Assembly (NCBI RefSeq): GCF_036250695.1
Contig: NZ_CP109427.1
Location: 1,984,001 to 2,048,000 of the forward strand
Reading direction: 5' to 3'
DNA from: Streptomyces sp. NBC_01497
GTDB taxonomy: Bacteria; Actinomycetota; Actinomycetes; Streptomycetales; Streptomycetaceae
DNA: 64,000 nt
Under the pieces are notes generated by a model. It saw nothing but the letters and a program-made list of their open reading frames with translations. It ran no database searches and was not told the DNA's origin. Both the position numbers and the translations under genes were made by a program. Below, in pieces: positions 52,128-59,887 of the stretch. The stretch's first letter is position 1. Each line of letters begins with the position of its first letter.

Positions 52128-52912
52128 CTCATGGCTCATGGCCTGCGACCCGGGCAGGCGCGGGCCGTCGTGGGGCCGCCGTCCCCTCACCGTGACCCGA
52201 GACCAATGACCGCGGCGACAGCGACCCGGCCGACGCTGCCTGACTGACGCCGCGCGCGGCCGGGGCGCTGCGGCAGCCGGACAGGCGGGGCCGGTACGCG
52301 GTACGCGGGGCGGGTACGCGGTAGAGGCTCCGGGACTCCGCGAAGAGGCCCTCAGGCGGTTGACGTCGGAGGCCGCCGCGCTTCGCGTCGTACAGGTTCG
52401 TGCGCAGGCAGGGGCCGGAGCGGCATCGCGGCAGGGTGCCACGCAGATCGGCCCGCCGGGCGGGACCACCGCGTGGACCGGCCCCGCTATTTCCCGGGCA
52501 GCGGGCATATCGCGGTTGCCCGCACCACGTTCTCGTTCGTCATCGTCCGCGCGGCCCACGCGCGGGCATGGCTCCCCGCGATCGCCTCACCCGCACGGCC
52601 ACACGGTCCGGCGTCAGGTGTCCGGTGTCCGGCACGCGGACGCGTCGGCCTCCTCCGGAACGGCCCTGGCCCGTCCTCAATCCGGGCTCCGGCCGACCGC
52701 CTCATACCCCCTGGCCGCCCGGCTCGCGGCTTTCCGCGCCGGCCACCGCTCCACGCCGGCCCGCGCCCCCGGCCCTGGGCGGACGTTCCGGCCCCGGGCG
52801 GCGCACAACGGCCCCGGCTGCTCGTGGCGATCTCTGGCCGGTCCCCCACCGGCCCCGGGCGATCCGTCGCGGTCCCGTGCCGTGCCATGCCATGCATAAC
52901 AGTCCCGATCGG
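52128..52912. other. Long intergenic stretch between rhodanese and recX, no gene seen
   Basis: About 785 bp separate the convergent rhodanese and recX stops. Open frames across it (a 179-codon one on plus, a 137-codon one on minus) have Pro/Arg/Ala/His-biased composition, no good ribosome-binding site and no recognisable motif. A small duplication GTACGCGG recurs near 52294-52322. I see no tRNA or mobile element. Confidence 0.5.
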
Positions 52913-53533
52913 TCAGTCCGGGAACGTCTCGTCGAGACCCTCGGTGTCCTCCCCCTCCTCCTCCAGCGCCTGGCGCACCACTCGCAGCGCCAGTCCCTGG
53001 CCGTACCCCTTGCGCGCCAGCATGCCGACCAGGCGGCGCAGCCGGCGGTCGCGGTCCAGGCCGCGCGTCGAGCGGAGTTTCGAGGTGACCAGCCTGCGCG
53101 CCGTGGCCTCCTCGCGCTCCTCATCGACCTGCCCGACCGCCTCGTCGATGACCGTGGACTCGACACCCTTCGTCCGCAGTTCGCGGGCGAGAGCGCGGCG
53201 CGCCAGACCACGGCCGTGGTGGCGGGACTCCACCCAGGCACCCGCGAACGCCGCGTCGTCGATCAGTCCCACGTCCTCGAAGCGGGAGAGCACCTCTTCC
53301 GCGACCTCGTCGGGGATCTCCCGTTTCCGCAGGGCATCCGCCAACTGCTTGCGGGTCCGCGGCATGCCGGTGAGCTGGCGCAGGCAGATCGCCCGTGCCC
53401 GCTCGGCCGGGTCCTGGGGTGGCAGCTCCTGCCCGGCCCTCGACGGGTCGGAGCCGCCACCCGGCCGTGCTGTCCGTCCCCGCCTCCCGGCCCGGCGCCC
53501 GGCGCCGGCACGGGAAGGCTCCTCCTCGGGCAC
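52913..53533 (-). CDS. recX: RecX, regulator of RecA
   Basis: 206 residues from GTG 53533, 7 bp after the recA stop, so co-transcribed with recA. The RecX helical repeats are visible: AICLRQLTGMPRTRKQLADAL, RFEDVGLIDDAAFAGAWVES, HHGRGLARRALARELRTKGV and DRDRRLRRLVGMLARKGYG. RecX caps RecA filaments and lowers its activity. The N-terminal 45 residues are a basic, Gly/Pro-rich extension typical of Streptomyces. Confidence 0.93.
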   Translation of the reverse strand: MPEEEPSRAGAGRRAGRRGRTARPGGGSDPSRAGQELPPQDPAERARAICLRQLTGMPRTRKQLADALRKREIPDEVAEEVLSRFEDVGLIDDAAFAGAWVESRHHGRGLARRALARELRTKGVESTVIDEAVGQVDEEREEATARRLVTSKLRSTRGLDRDRRLRRLVGMLARKGYGQGLALRVVRQALEEEGEDTEGLDETFPD

Positions 53534-53540
53534 GGGCGGG

Positions 53541-54692
53541 TCAGCTCTTGGCCGCCGCGGCCTTGGCCGTCTTGGCCTTGCCCGCGGACACCGCCGACGC
53601 CGTGGACGCCGTCGCGGTGGCGGGCACCGCCTTGGCCGCGTCCGCCGCCGGGGCCGCGCCGTCCGCCGGGGTCTCGGCGGCGGGCTTCTCCTCGGGCCGG
53701 ACACCGACGCCCAGCTTTTCGAGGATCTTCTTCTCGATCTCGTTCGCCAGGTCGGGGTTGTCCTTCAGGAAGTTGCGCGCGTTCTCCTTGCCCTGGCCGA
53801 GCTGGTCGCCCTCGTACGTGTACCAGGCGCCCGCCTTGCGCACGAAGCCGTTCTCCACGCCCATGTCGATCAGACCGCCCTCGCGGCTGATGCCGTGCCC
53901 GTAGAGGATGTCGAACTCGGCCTGCTTGAACGGAGGCGCGACCTTGTTCTTGACGACCTTGACGCGTGTCCGGTTGCCGACGGCGTCCGTGCCGTCCTTC
54001 AGCGTCTCGATGCGCCGGATGTCGAGGCGGACCGACGCGTAGAACTTGAGCGCGCGGCCACCCGTCGTGGTCTCCGGCGAGCCGAACATCACGCCGATCT
54101 TCTCGCGGAGCTGGTTGATGAAGATCGCCGTCGTCTTGGACTGGTTGAGCGCGCTGGTGATCTTCCGCAGCGCCTGGCTCATCAACCGGGCCTGGAGGCC
54201 GACGTGCGAGTCACCCATCTCGCCCTCGATCTCCGCGCGCGGCACGAGCGCGGCGACGGAGTCGATGACGATCAGGTCGAGCGCGCCGGAGCGGACCAGC
54301 ATGTCCACGATTTCCAGCGCCTGCTCACCGTTGTCCGGCTGCGAGAGGAGCAAATTGTCGATGTCGACGCCGAGTTTCTTGGCGTACTCGGGATCGAGGG
54401 CGTGCTCCGCATCCACGAAGGCCACCGCTCCGCCCGCCCGCTGTGCGTTCGCCACGGCATGCAGCGTGAGGGTCGTCTTTCCGGAGGACTCCGGGCCGTA
54501 CACCTCGACCACACGGCCACGGGGCAGCCCGCCGACGCCCAGCGCGACGTCGAGCGCGGTCGAGCCGGTGGGGATGACCTCGATCGGTTCGTTGGGCCGC
54601 TCGCCCAGGCGCATCACCGCACCCTTGCCGAACTGCCGCTCAATTTGTGCGAGTGCGGCGTCCAGCGCCTTCTCGCGGTCCGTACCTGCCAT
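53541..54692 (-). CDS. recA: Recombinase A
   Basis: 383 residues. Walker A GPESSGKT (66-73), Walker [21 protein letters not shown]-binding loop 1 [13 protein letters not shown] and loop 2 [19 protein letters not shown]. It forms the ssDNA filament for recombination and triggers LexA self-cleavage. The C-terminal 60 residues are an Ala/Lys/Thr-rich tail found in Streptomyces RecA. Upstream are a RecA-NDp-type promoter (54736-54758) and a LexA box (54803-54818), so two damage pathways may act on the gene. Confidence 0.99.
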   Translation of the reverse strand: MAGTDREKALDAALAQIERQFGKGAVMRLGERPNEPIEVIPTGSTALDVALGVGGLPRGRVVEVYGPESSGKTTLTLHAVANAQRAGGAVAFVDAEHALDPEYAKKLGVDIDNLLLSQPDNGEQALEIVDMLVRSGALDLIVIDSVAALVPRAEIEGEMGDSHVGLQARLMSQALRKITSALNQSKTTAIFINQLREKIGVMFGSPETTTGGRALKFYASVRLDIRRIETLKDGTDAVGNRTRVKVVKNKVAPPFKQAEFDILYGHGISREGGLIDMGVENGFVRKAGAWYTYEGDQLGQGKENARNFLKDNPDLANEIEKKILEKLGVGVRPEEKPAAETPADGAAPAADAAKAVPATATASTASAVSAGKAKTAKAAAAKS

Positions 54693-54735
54693 GGGTTCCA
54701 CCCGATTTGCTTGAGTCGATCGCTTCACGTCAACG

Positions 54736-54758
54736 ACGCTATCCCCTGCCACTGACAA
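54736..54758 (-). promoter_or_regulatory. RecA-NDp/PafBC-type promoter of recA
   Basis: On the minus strand TTGTCAGTG is followed after exactly 8 nt by TAGCGT, a full match to tTGTCRgtg-N8-TAnnnT. It lies 44 bp upstream of the recA start. Confidence 0.85.
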
Positions 54759-54802
54759 TGGGTCCCGACGACCGGTAGTGCCTGTGGCGCCCGCACTCCC
54801 AT

Positions 54803-54818
54803 AAGAATGGATGTTCGA
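54803..54818. promoter_or_regulatory. LexA box shared by recA and the divergent aldo/keto reductase
   Basis: TCGAACATCCATTCTT on the minus strand: a perfect left half-site of TCGAAC-N4-GTTCGA. It lies 111 bp upstream of recA and ends 5 bp before the start codon of the divergent gene. Confidence 0.8.
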
Positions 54819-54823
54819 TTTTG

Positions 54824-55693
54824 ATGTCAAGCGCACCACGCGGCACCTCCGGCACCTGGACCCTCGGCGGCAGCCTGCCCGTTCCACGCCTCGGCTTCGG
54901 CGCGATGCAACTGCCGGGGCGATGGGGCGGCACCGCCCGCGATCCTGAGGAGTCGGCGGTCGTGGCCCGCCGCGCCGTCGAACTCGGCGCCCTCCACATC
55001 GACACCGCGGCCTTCTACTTCACGGGTGGTGTCCGCGCGAACGACATCCTGCGCCGCGCCCTGCACCCGTACGCGGACGGGGTCTGCCTCGCCACCAAGG
55101 TCGGTCCGATCCGCAACGCGGACGGCGAGATGACCGGCGAGGCGGAACCGGGCCAGTTGCGCGCCGCCGTGCGGCAGAACCTCAAGGACCTCGGTCTCGA
55201 CGTCCTGGACCTCGTGTACCTGCGGGTGGGCCGGCTCAGCGGCTCCACCGGCGTCCCACTCGGCGACCGTTTCGCCGCGCTCGCCGAACTGCGCGAGGAG
55301 GGCCTGATCCGGCACCTCGGCGTCAGCAACGTGACGGAAGCCCAACTGGCGGAGGCACGCGCCATCGCACCGGTGGCCGCCGTGCAGAACCGTTACGGGG
55401 TGCTCGACCGGCACGACGACGCGCTGGTCGACACCTGCGCGGCGGCGGGGATCGCGTTCATGCCGTTCTTCGCGCTCGGCGGGGCGGGCGGTTCCCTCGC
55501 CAGTGACGCCCTCCGCAAGGTCGCCGAACGCCACGGCGCGAGTGCGCACCAGGTGGCACTCGCCTGGGGCCTGGCACGCTCGCCCTCGATCGTGCAGATC
55601 CCGGGCACCGCCTCGCTCGCGCACCTGGAGGAGAACATGGCCGCCGCCGAACTCGTCCTGAGCGACGAGGACATGGCGATGCTGGCCGCCTGA
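54824..55693 (+). CDS. Aldo/keto reductase
   Basis: 289 residues. The TIM-barrel family markers are [13 protein letters not shown] at the start, IDTAAFY (catalytic Asp and Tyr), LATKVG (catalytic Lys), and [14 protein letters not shown], followed by the C-terminal NADPH-binding [16 protein letters not shown]. The ATG at 54824 is the only usable start and has no Shine-Dalgarno sequence; a LexA box lies immediately before it, so the transcript may be leaderless and damage-repressible. Substrate unknown. A strong terminator follows. Confidence 0.9.
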   Translation: MSSAPRGTSGTWTLGGSLPVPRLGFGAMQLPGRWGGTARDPEESAVVARRAVELGALHIDTAAFYFTGGVRANDILRRALHPYADGVCLATKVGPIRNADGEMTGEAEPGQLRAAVRQNLKDLGLDVLDLVYLRVGRLSGSTGVPLGDRFAALAELREEGLIRHLGVSNVTEAQLAEARAIAPVAAVQNRYGVLDRHDDALVDTCAAAGIAFMPFFALGGAGGSLASDALRKVAERHGASAHQVALAWGLARSPSIVQIPGTASLAHLEENMAAAELVLSDEDMAMLAA

Positions 55694-55702
55694 GCGCCCG
55701 AA

Positions 55703-55750
55703 GCAGGTGGTGGTGCCGGGTCTCCGGCCGGACCCGGCACCACCACCTGC
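55703..55750. terminator. Strong 20-bp stem terminator between convergent genes
   Basis: A perfect 20-bp stem (arms 55703-55722 and 55731-55750, beginning GCAGGTGGTGGTGCC) with an 8-nt loop, immediately after the aldo/keto reductase stop and facing dhaK. Confidence 0.9.
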
Positions 55751-55863
55751 CGCGGCGCCGCCCGGAGGTGGCGCACCGCGACGGACCCGGACCTCGATCT
55801 GCCCCGGCCGGACCGGGGCCGGACCGGGGCAAGGCCGATCAGCCCCGGCCCCGCCCGTTGTGC

Positions 55864-55960
55864 CCAGGTCAGCCCGGCCGGCCAGGTCAGGTCCGGCCCG
55901 GTCGACCAGGTCAGATCCCACCCGGCCGGCCAGGTCAGGTCCGACCCGGTCGGCCCGCTC
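55864..55960. repeat. Tandem units starting CCAGGTCAG ahead of the dhaK stop
   Basis: CCAGGTCAG begins at 55864, 55882, 55906 and 55930. The last two intervals are 24 bp, each unit ending in CCCGG(C/T)CG(G/A). The array separates the terminator from the dhaK stop. Confidence 0.85.
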
Positions 55961-55963
55961 CGC

Positions 55964-56959
55964 TCAGAAGACGCGGATCGCGGTCTCCGCCGGGTCCTGG
56001 AGCAGGCCCTCGATCTCGTCGTCCAGCCGTACCAGCGTGATCGAGCAACCCGCCATGTCGAGCGAGGTGCAGTACTCGCCGACGTACGAACGGCCGACCT
56101 CGATGCCCCGGTCCGCGAGCTGCCGGTGGGCCAGCCCGTAGACCAGATACAACTCGCCGATCGGTGTACCGCCGAGGCCGTTGACCATCAGCGCGACCCG
56201 GTCGCCCGACGCGAACGGCAGATCGTCGGCGACCGCCGTCACGAGTTCCGTGACCATCTCGTTCGCGGACCGCAGCTTCTCTCGCCGCCTGCCCGGCTCG
56301 CCGTGGATGCCGACGCCCATCTCGATCTCGTCGTCGGGCAGTTCGAACAGGGGCGCCCCCTTCGCCGGCGGGGTGCAGGCGGTCAGCGCCATGCCCATGG
56401 TGCGGGTGACGGAGTTGACCTTCTCGCCGATCCGGTACGCCTCGTCCAGGTCCGCGCCGCGCTCGGCCGCCGCACCGCACGCCTTCATCACGAAGAAGTT
56501 GCCCGCGACACCCCGGCGGCCGACCGTGTAGGTCGAGTCCTGGACGGACACGTCGTCGTCGATGAACAGGGTGCGCACGGCGACGCCGTCGGCCTCGGAC
56601 AGCTCCTGCGCCATCTCGAAGGCCATCCGGTCACCCGTGTAGTTGTTGACCAGCAGCAGCACACCCTTCGGTGAAGCCACCAGCTTGACCGTCTCGTACA
56701 CGTAGTCGGTGGGCGGCGCGGAGAACACGTCACCGGGACACGCGGCGTCCAGCATGCCCTTGCCCACGGACATCACATGGGCGGGCTCGTGGCCGGACCC
56801 GGAGCCCTGGACCAGGGCCACCTTGTCGATGTCCGGCGCGTCCGACCGCATGATGAGGTTGAACTCGGGGACGTACCTGAGGCTGTCGGGGTTGGCGAGC
56901 GCCAGGCCCTCCAGCATCTCGGACACGTAGTCCTTGGGGTCGTTGACGAACTTCTTCAT
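55964..56959 (-). CDS. dhaK: DhaK-type kinase subunit (dihydroxyacetone kinase family)
   Basis: 331 residues from ATG 56959 (AGGAGCG upstream). DhaK holds the substrate: it keeps H57 (GSGSGHEPAH), D109 (NNYTGDRM) and H219 (VGIHGEPG), the residue that binds the ketose covalently. The usual GGGSGHEP is GSGSGHEP here. It needs DhaL for the ATP. No DhaM (PTS-type) gene is present, so ATP is the probable donor. The neighbours (aldolase, CbbY-like phosphatase) suggest a substrate other than dihydroxyacetone, such as a tetrulose. Confidence 0.87.
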   Translation of the reverse strand: MKKFVNDPKDYVSEMLEGLALANPDSLRYVPEFNLIMRSDAPDIDKVALVQGSGSGHEPAHVMSVGKGMLDAACPGDVFSAPPTDYVYETVKLVASPKGVLLLVNNYTGDRMAFEMAQELSEADGVAVRTLFIDDDVSVQDSTYTVGRRGVAGNFFVMKACGAAAERGADLDEAYRIGEKVNSVTRTMGMALTACTPPAKGAPLFELPDDEIEMGVGIHGEPGRRREKLRSANEMVTELVTAVADDLPFASGDRVALMVNGLGGTPIGELYLVYGLAHRQLADRGIEVGRSYVGEYCTSLDMAGCSITLVRLDDEIEGLLQDPAETAIRVF

Positions 56960-57080
56960 GCCGTCGCTCCTGGGTCTCGTCATCGAGGTGGGAGGTGAGT
57001 TCGTGGGGATGAGTGCGGGCGGCGCGGGTTCCTGGAAGGCGGAAGCCCGGGTGCCGCGGCCGGGGTCGGGGGAGGCGGGT

Positions 57081-57743
57081 TCACAGGCGTCCCGGCCATT
57101 CGTCGGCGACGCGCTCCGCCATGACGGCGACCGCCACCGCGCCCGCGTCCGGAGAGCCGATGCTGCGCTCCCCCGTGTAACTGGGCCTGCCCCGCATCGC
57201 CTGCATCGGGGTGGTGGCGTCGGCCGCGGTACGGGCGGCGAAAGCCGCGACCCGCGCCAGCTCGGCGGGGGTACGCGCGGGGTCGGCCACGCCGCTGTCC
57301 ACCTGCTTCTCCAGTGCGTCGGTCATCGGGATCAACGCGTCGAGCAGCGTCTTGTCCCCGAGGTCGGACTTTCCGCGCGCCTTGATGCCCTCGATCGAGG
57401 CCCGGAGCATCGCCACCGCGTCGTGGTCGGTGAGGCATCCCATGCTGCCGCGCTCGATCACGGCAGAGGCGGCCCGTAGGAACGCTGTTCCCCACAGGGG
57501 CCCCGAAGTGCCGCCGACCCGCTTGGAGATGGTGAGCGCGACCTGCTTGAGGAACTGGGCGGGGGTGGAGCGGTCGAGCGTGTCCCAGTCGGCGAGGACG
57601 ATCTCGAAGCCGCGCGCGAGCGAGTAGCCGAAGTCGCCGTCCCCGACGACCGCGTCGAGGTCACAGAAGTACCGCTCGTTGTCGACAGCGGTACGGGCGA
57701 CGGTCTGGACGACATATTCGAGATCACTGACAGTGGGCGACAT
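57081..57743 (-). CDS. dhaL: DhaL-type ATP-binding kinase subunit
   Basis: 220 residues. The all-helical nucleotide domain has the Mg-ATP aspartates D30, D35 and D37 (LDAVVGDGDFG) and the SKRVGGTSGPLWGTAF and DAVAMLRASIEGI blocks. The usual GDGDHG reads GDGDFG. The start of dhaK is 121 bp further, and dhaL is 120 bp downstream of the phosphatase gene, so the four genes form one operon. Confidence 0.87.
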   Translation of the reverse strand: MSPTVSDLEYVVQTVARTAVDNERYFCDLDAVVGDGDFGYSLARGFEIVLADWDTLDRSTPAQFLKQVALTISKRVGGTSGPLWGTAFLRAASAVIERGSMGCLTDHDAVAMLRASIEGIKARGKSDLGDKTLLDALIPMTDALEKQVDSGVADPARTPAELARVAAFAARTAADATTPMQAMRGRPSYTGERSIGSPDAGAVAVAVMAERVADEWPGRL

Positions 57744-57863
57744 GTCTCTTTGTCTCCTGAAGTCGGTCCCCGGCCTCGGCGCGCTGCGCGCGGCCGGCTC
57801 GTGAACGGTCCGCGGGCCGCGGGCCGCTGACGTGGGCCGGCGGGTGTGCGCCGGCCCACGCCG

Positions 57864-58670
57864 TCAGCTCCGGCCGCGTACGGCCCCCTTCCCCAGCAGC
57901 CCCGCCAGGTCCGCGAGCCGCACGTACGGCTCGGGGCGCAGGCCGAGCGGGTCGGCCACCACCTCCGTCAGCGTCTCGTCGGGCGGCGGGTCGCCCAGCG
58001 AGGAGACGACGAGCGAGGCGCCCGTGAAATCCTCCTCGGCCGTATAGGCACTGGTCGTGACGGCACAGCCGAGTCCTGCCGCGAGCGCGGCCAGCATGCC
58101 GTTCCTGCTGTCCTCGACCACCACGGCGTCGGCACCATCGAGGCCGAGGCGCGCCACGGTCAGCTCGTAGATGTCGGGCGCGGGCTTCTTGTGCGCGACG
58201 ACGTCCCCGGCGAAGACCGCGAAGCGCGGCGCGAGCGCGTGGCCGACCGCGACATCCAGCACGCTGCGCACGGACCGCTCGGCCGAGGTGGAGGCGACAG
58301 CGAGGGCCCACCCGGCGTCGGCGGCCTCCTCAGCGATCCGCCGGACCCCGGGCCGCGGCGGGACCGCGCCGCTCGCGATGATGCCCGTGTAGATCTCGGT
58401 CTTGCGCCGGTGCCACTTCGCGACCTCGGCGTCGAGCGCGGCAGGGTCGTCCGGCAGTCCCGTCCCGGCCAGGAACTCGGGGGTCAGCAACGTCTTCATG
58501 CGCTCCTTGCCGCCGCCGACCTTCACCAGCTGCGCGTACTCGGCGTCGCTCCAGCGCACCGGCAGTCCGAACTCCGCGAACGTCTCGTTGAAGGCGGGCA
58601 GATGGCCGTCACGCTCCGTGTCGGCCAGGACGCCGTCGCAGTCGAAGATGAGGGCGGGCACGGCACTCAC
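57864..58670 (-). CDS. HAD-superfamily phosphatase, CbbY/Gph-like
   Basis: 268 residues; GTG 58670 overlaps the aldolase stop by 4 bp (translational coupling). Motif I IFDCDGVLAD (nucleophile Asp), motif II ASTSAE, motif III K in HKKPAPDIY and motif IV VVEDSRNG. The cap start AFNETFAEFGLPVRW and KVGGGKERM closely resemble CbbY, the xylulose-1,5-bisphosphate phosphatase that clears inhibitory sugar phosphates. With aldolase and kinase genes it may act on a misformed ketose phosphate. Confidence 0.85.
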   Translation of the reverse strand: MSAVPALIFDCDGVLADTERDGHLPAFNETFAEFGLPVRWSDAEYAQLVKVGGGKERMKTLLTPEFLAGTGLPDDPAALDAEVAKWHRRKTEIYTGIIASGAVPPRPGVRRIAEEAADAGWALAVASTSAERSVRSVLDVAVGHALAPRFAVFAGDVVAHKKPAPDIYELTVARLGLDGADAVVVEDSRNGMLAALAAGLGCAVTTSAYTAEEDFTGASLVVSSLGDPPPDETLTEVVADPLGLRPEPYVRLADLAGLLGKGAVRGRS

Positions 58671-59548
58671 CCGGCCTTCCCGGCGGCGACAGGGGCCCGC
58701 CCCTCGCTGCCGAACAGCGTCATCAGCGATCCGGCCAGGTCGACGACGTCGCCGCGTACGGCGCGGAACAGCGACGGCGGGTCCCACTTCCCGCGTTCGG
58801 CCGCCTCTTTGAGGAAGGCGAGGTTCGCCTGCATGTACGTCTCCTTGAGCGCGGTGGAGATGTTGACCTTGGCGCATCCCCGGGAGATCAGCTCGCGGAA
58901 CTGCTCGTCCGACATACCGCTGCCACCGTGCAGGGCGATGGGCAGCGGATAGGCCGCGACGATGTCGGAGACCCGGTCGAAGTCGAGCACGGGTGCCCGC
59001 TTGTAGTGGCCGTGGGCGTTGCCGATCGCGGGCGCGAAGACATCGACGCCGGTGGTGCGCAGGAAGTCCAGGGCGACGGCCAGGTCCTGCCGCGCGGCCT
59101 CGGTGTCGCTGCCGACACCGTCCTCGACCCCGGTGATGGACTCGATCTCCCCCTCCACGCCCGCGCCGTGGCGCCGGGCCTCCGCGACCACCTCGACGGT
59201 CTGTCGCTTGTTCTCCTCGACGGGCAGGTGGGACGCGTCGAACAGGACGGAGTTCCAGCCGACGCGCAGGCACTCCGAGATCACCTCGCGCTCGGGGCAG
59301 TGGTCGAGGTGGAGGGTGACGGGCACCTCGATGCCCGCGGTCATCGCCGTCCACATCGCGTACAGCACGTCGCTTCCGATGGATTTCACGGTCTTCACGG
59401 ACGTCTGCACGATGAGGGGCGACGCCTTGTCCACGGCGGCCCCGAGCACGGCCTCCAGGGTCAGGTCGTTGACGATGTTGATCGCCGGGACGCCGTAACG
59501 CTTGTCGAAGGCGTCGGACAGGATGTCGGTCAGCGGTACGACGGGCAC
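58667..59548 (-). CDS. Class II (zinc) ketose-bisphosphate aldolase
   Basis: 293 residues. Zinc ligands and catalytic motifs are LHLDHCPE, VEGEIESITG, GNAHGHYKRAP and ALHGGSGMSDEQ, plus KVNISTAL at the phosphate site. The shorter fructose/tagatose-bisphosphate aldolase branch. It is the first gene of the aldolase-phosphatase-dhaL-dhaK operon. The housekeeping fructose-bisphosphate aldolase of Streptomyces lies elsewhere, so this one probably has a different substrate. Confidence 0.88.
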   Translation of the reverse strand: MPVVPLTDILSDAFDKRYGVPAINIVNDLTLEAVLGAAVDKASPLIVQTSVKTVKSIGSDVLYAMWTAMTAGIEVPVTLHLDHCPEREVISECLRVGWNSVLFDASHLPVEENKRQTVEVVAEARRHGAGVEGEIESITGVEDGVGSDTEAARQDLAVALDFLRTTGVDVFAPAIGNAHGHYKRAPVLDFDRVSDIVAAYPLPIALHGGSGMSDEQFRELISRGCAKVNISTALKETYMQANLAFLKEAAERGKWDPPSLFRAVRGDVVDLAGSLMTLFGSEGRAPVAAGKAG

Positions 59549-59887
59549 GGCACACTCCAGGGTTCTTCCCCCGCGTCACACGGAGGAGCGAGATCACCTG
59601 ACCCTTCGACCGTAGGCGCGTCCGCCGCGCGGGGCGGGCGGGAATCTCCCCATCTGTGAGTAGGGAAACCCCGCACACGGCGCCCTCGTACGCACCGGCC
59701 GCCCGCACGGAAGCGGCCTCGCGCGGGACTCCCCCGGACGCACGGACCGCCCGCCACGGGCCGTGCGCGGACCGTTTCACCCCCGCCCGGGGACCCGGCC
59801 AAGCCGTCGCAGGCGCAGGGTCCCGGGCGACCGGCGGCGGTCGGCTGCCCGTCGGCCCTCCTCGTCAGCGCCTGGCCGCCCGCGGGC
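59549..59887. other. Intergenic stretch upstream of the aldolase operon, no gene seen
   Basis: About 340 bp of GC-rich sequence between the aldolase start and the kinase/regulator stop. It presumably carries the operon promoter, but no -10/-35 pair stands out and open frames are compositional. Confidence 0.45.

Noticed and set aside
52128..52912. Open frames of 179 codons (plus) and 137 codons (minus)
   Set aside because: Composition is Pro/Arg/Ala/His-biased, with no ribosome-binding site and no motif. Treated as non-coding.
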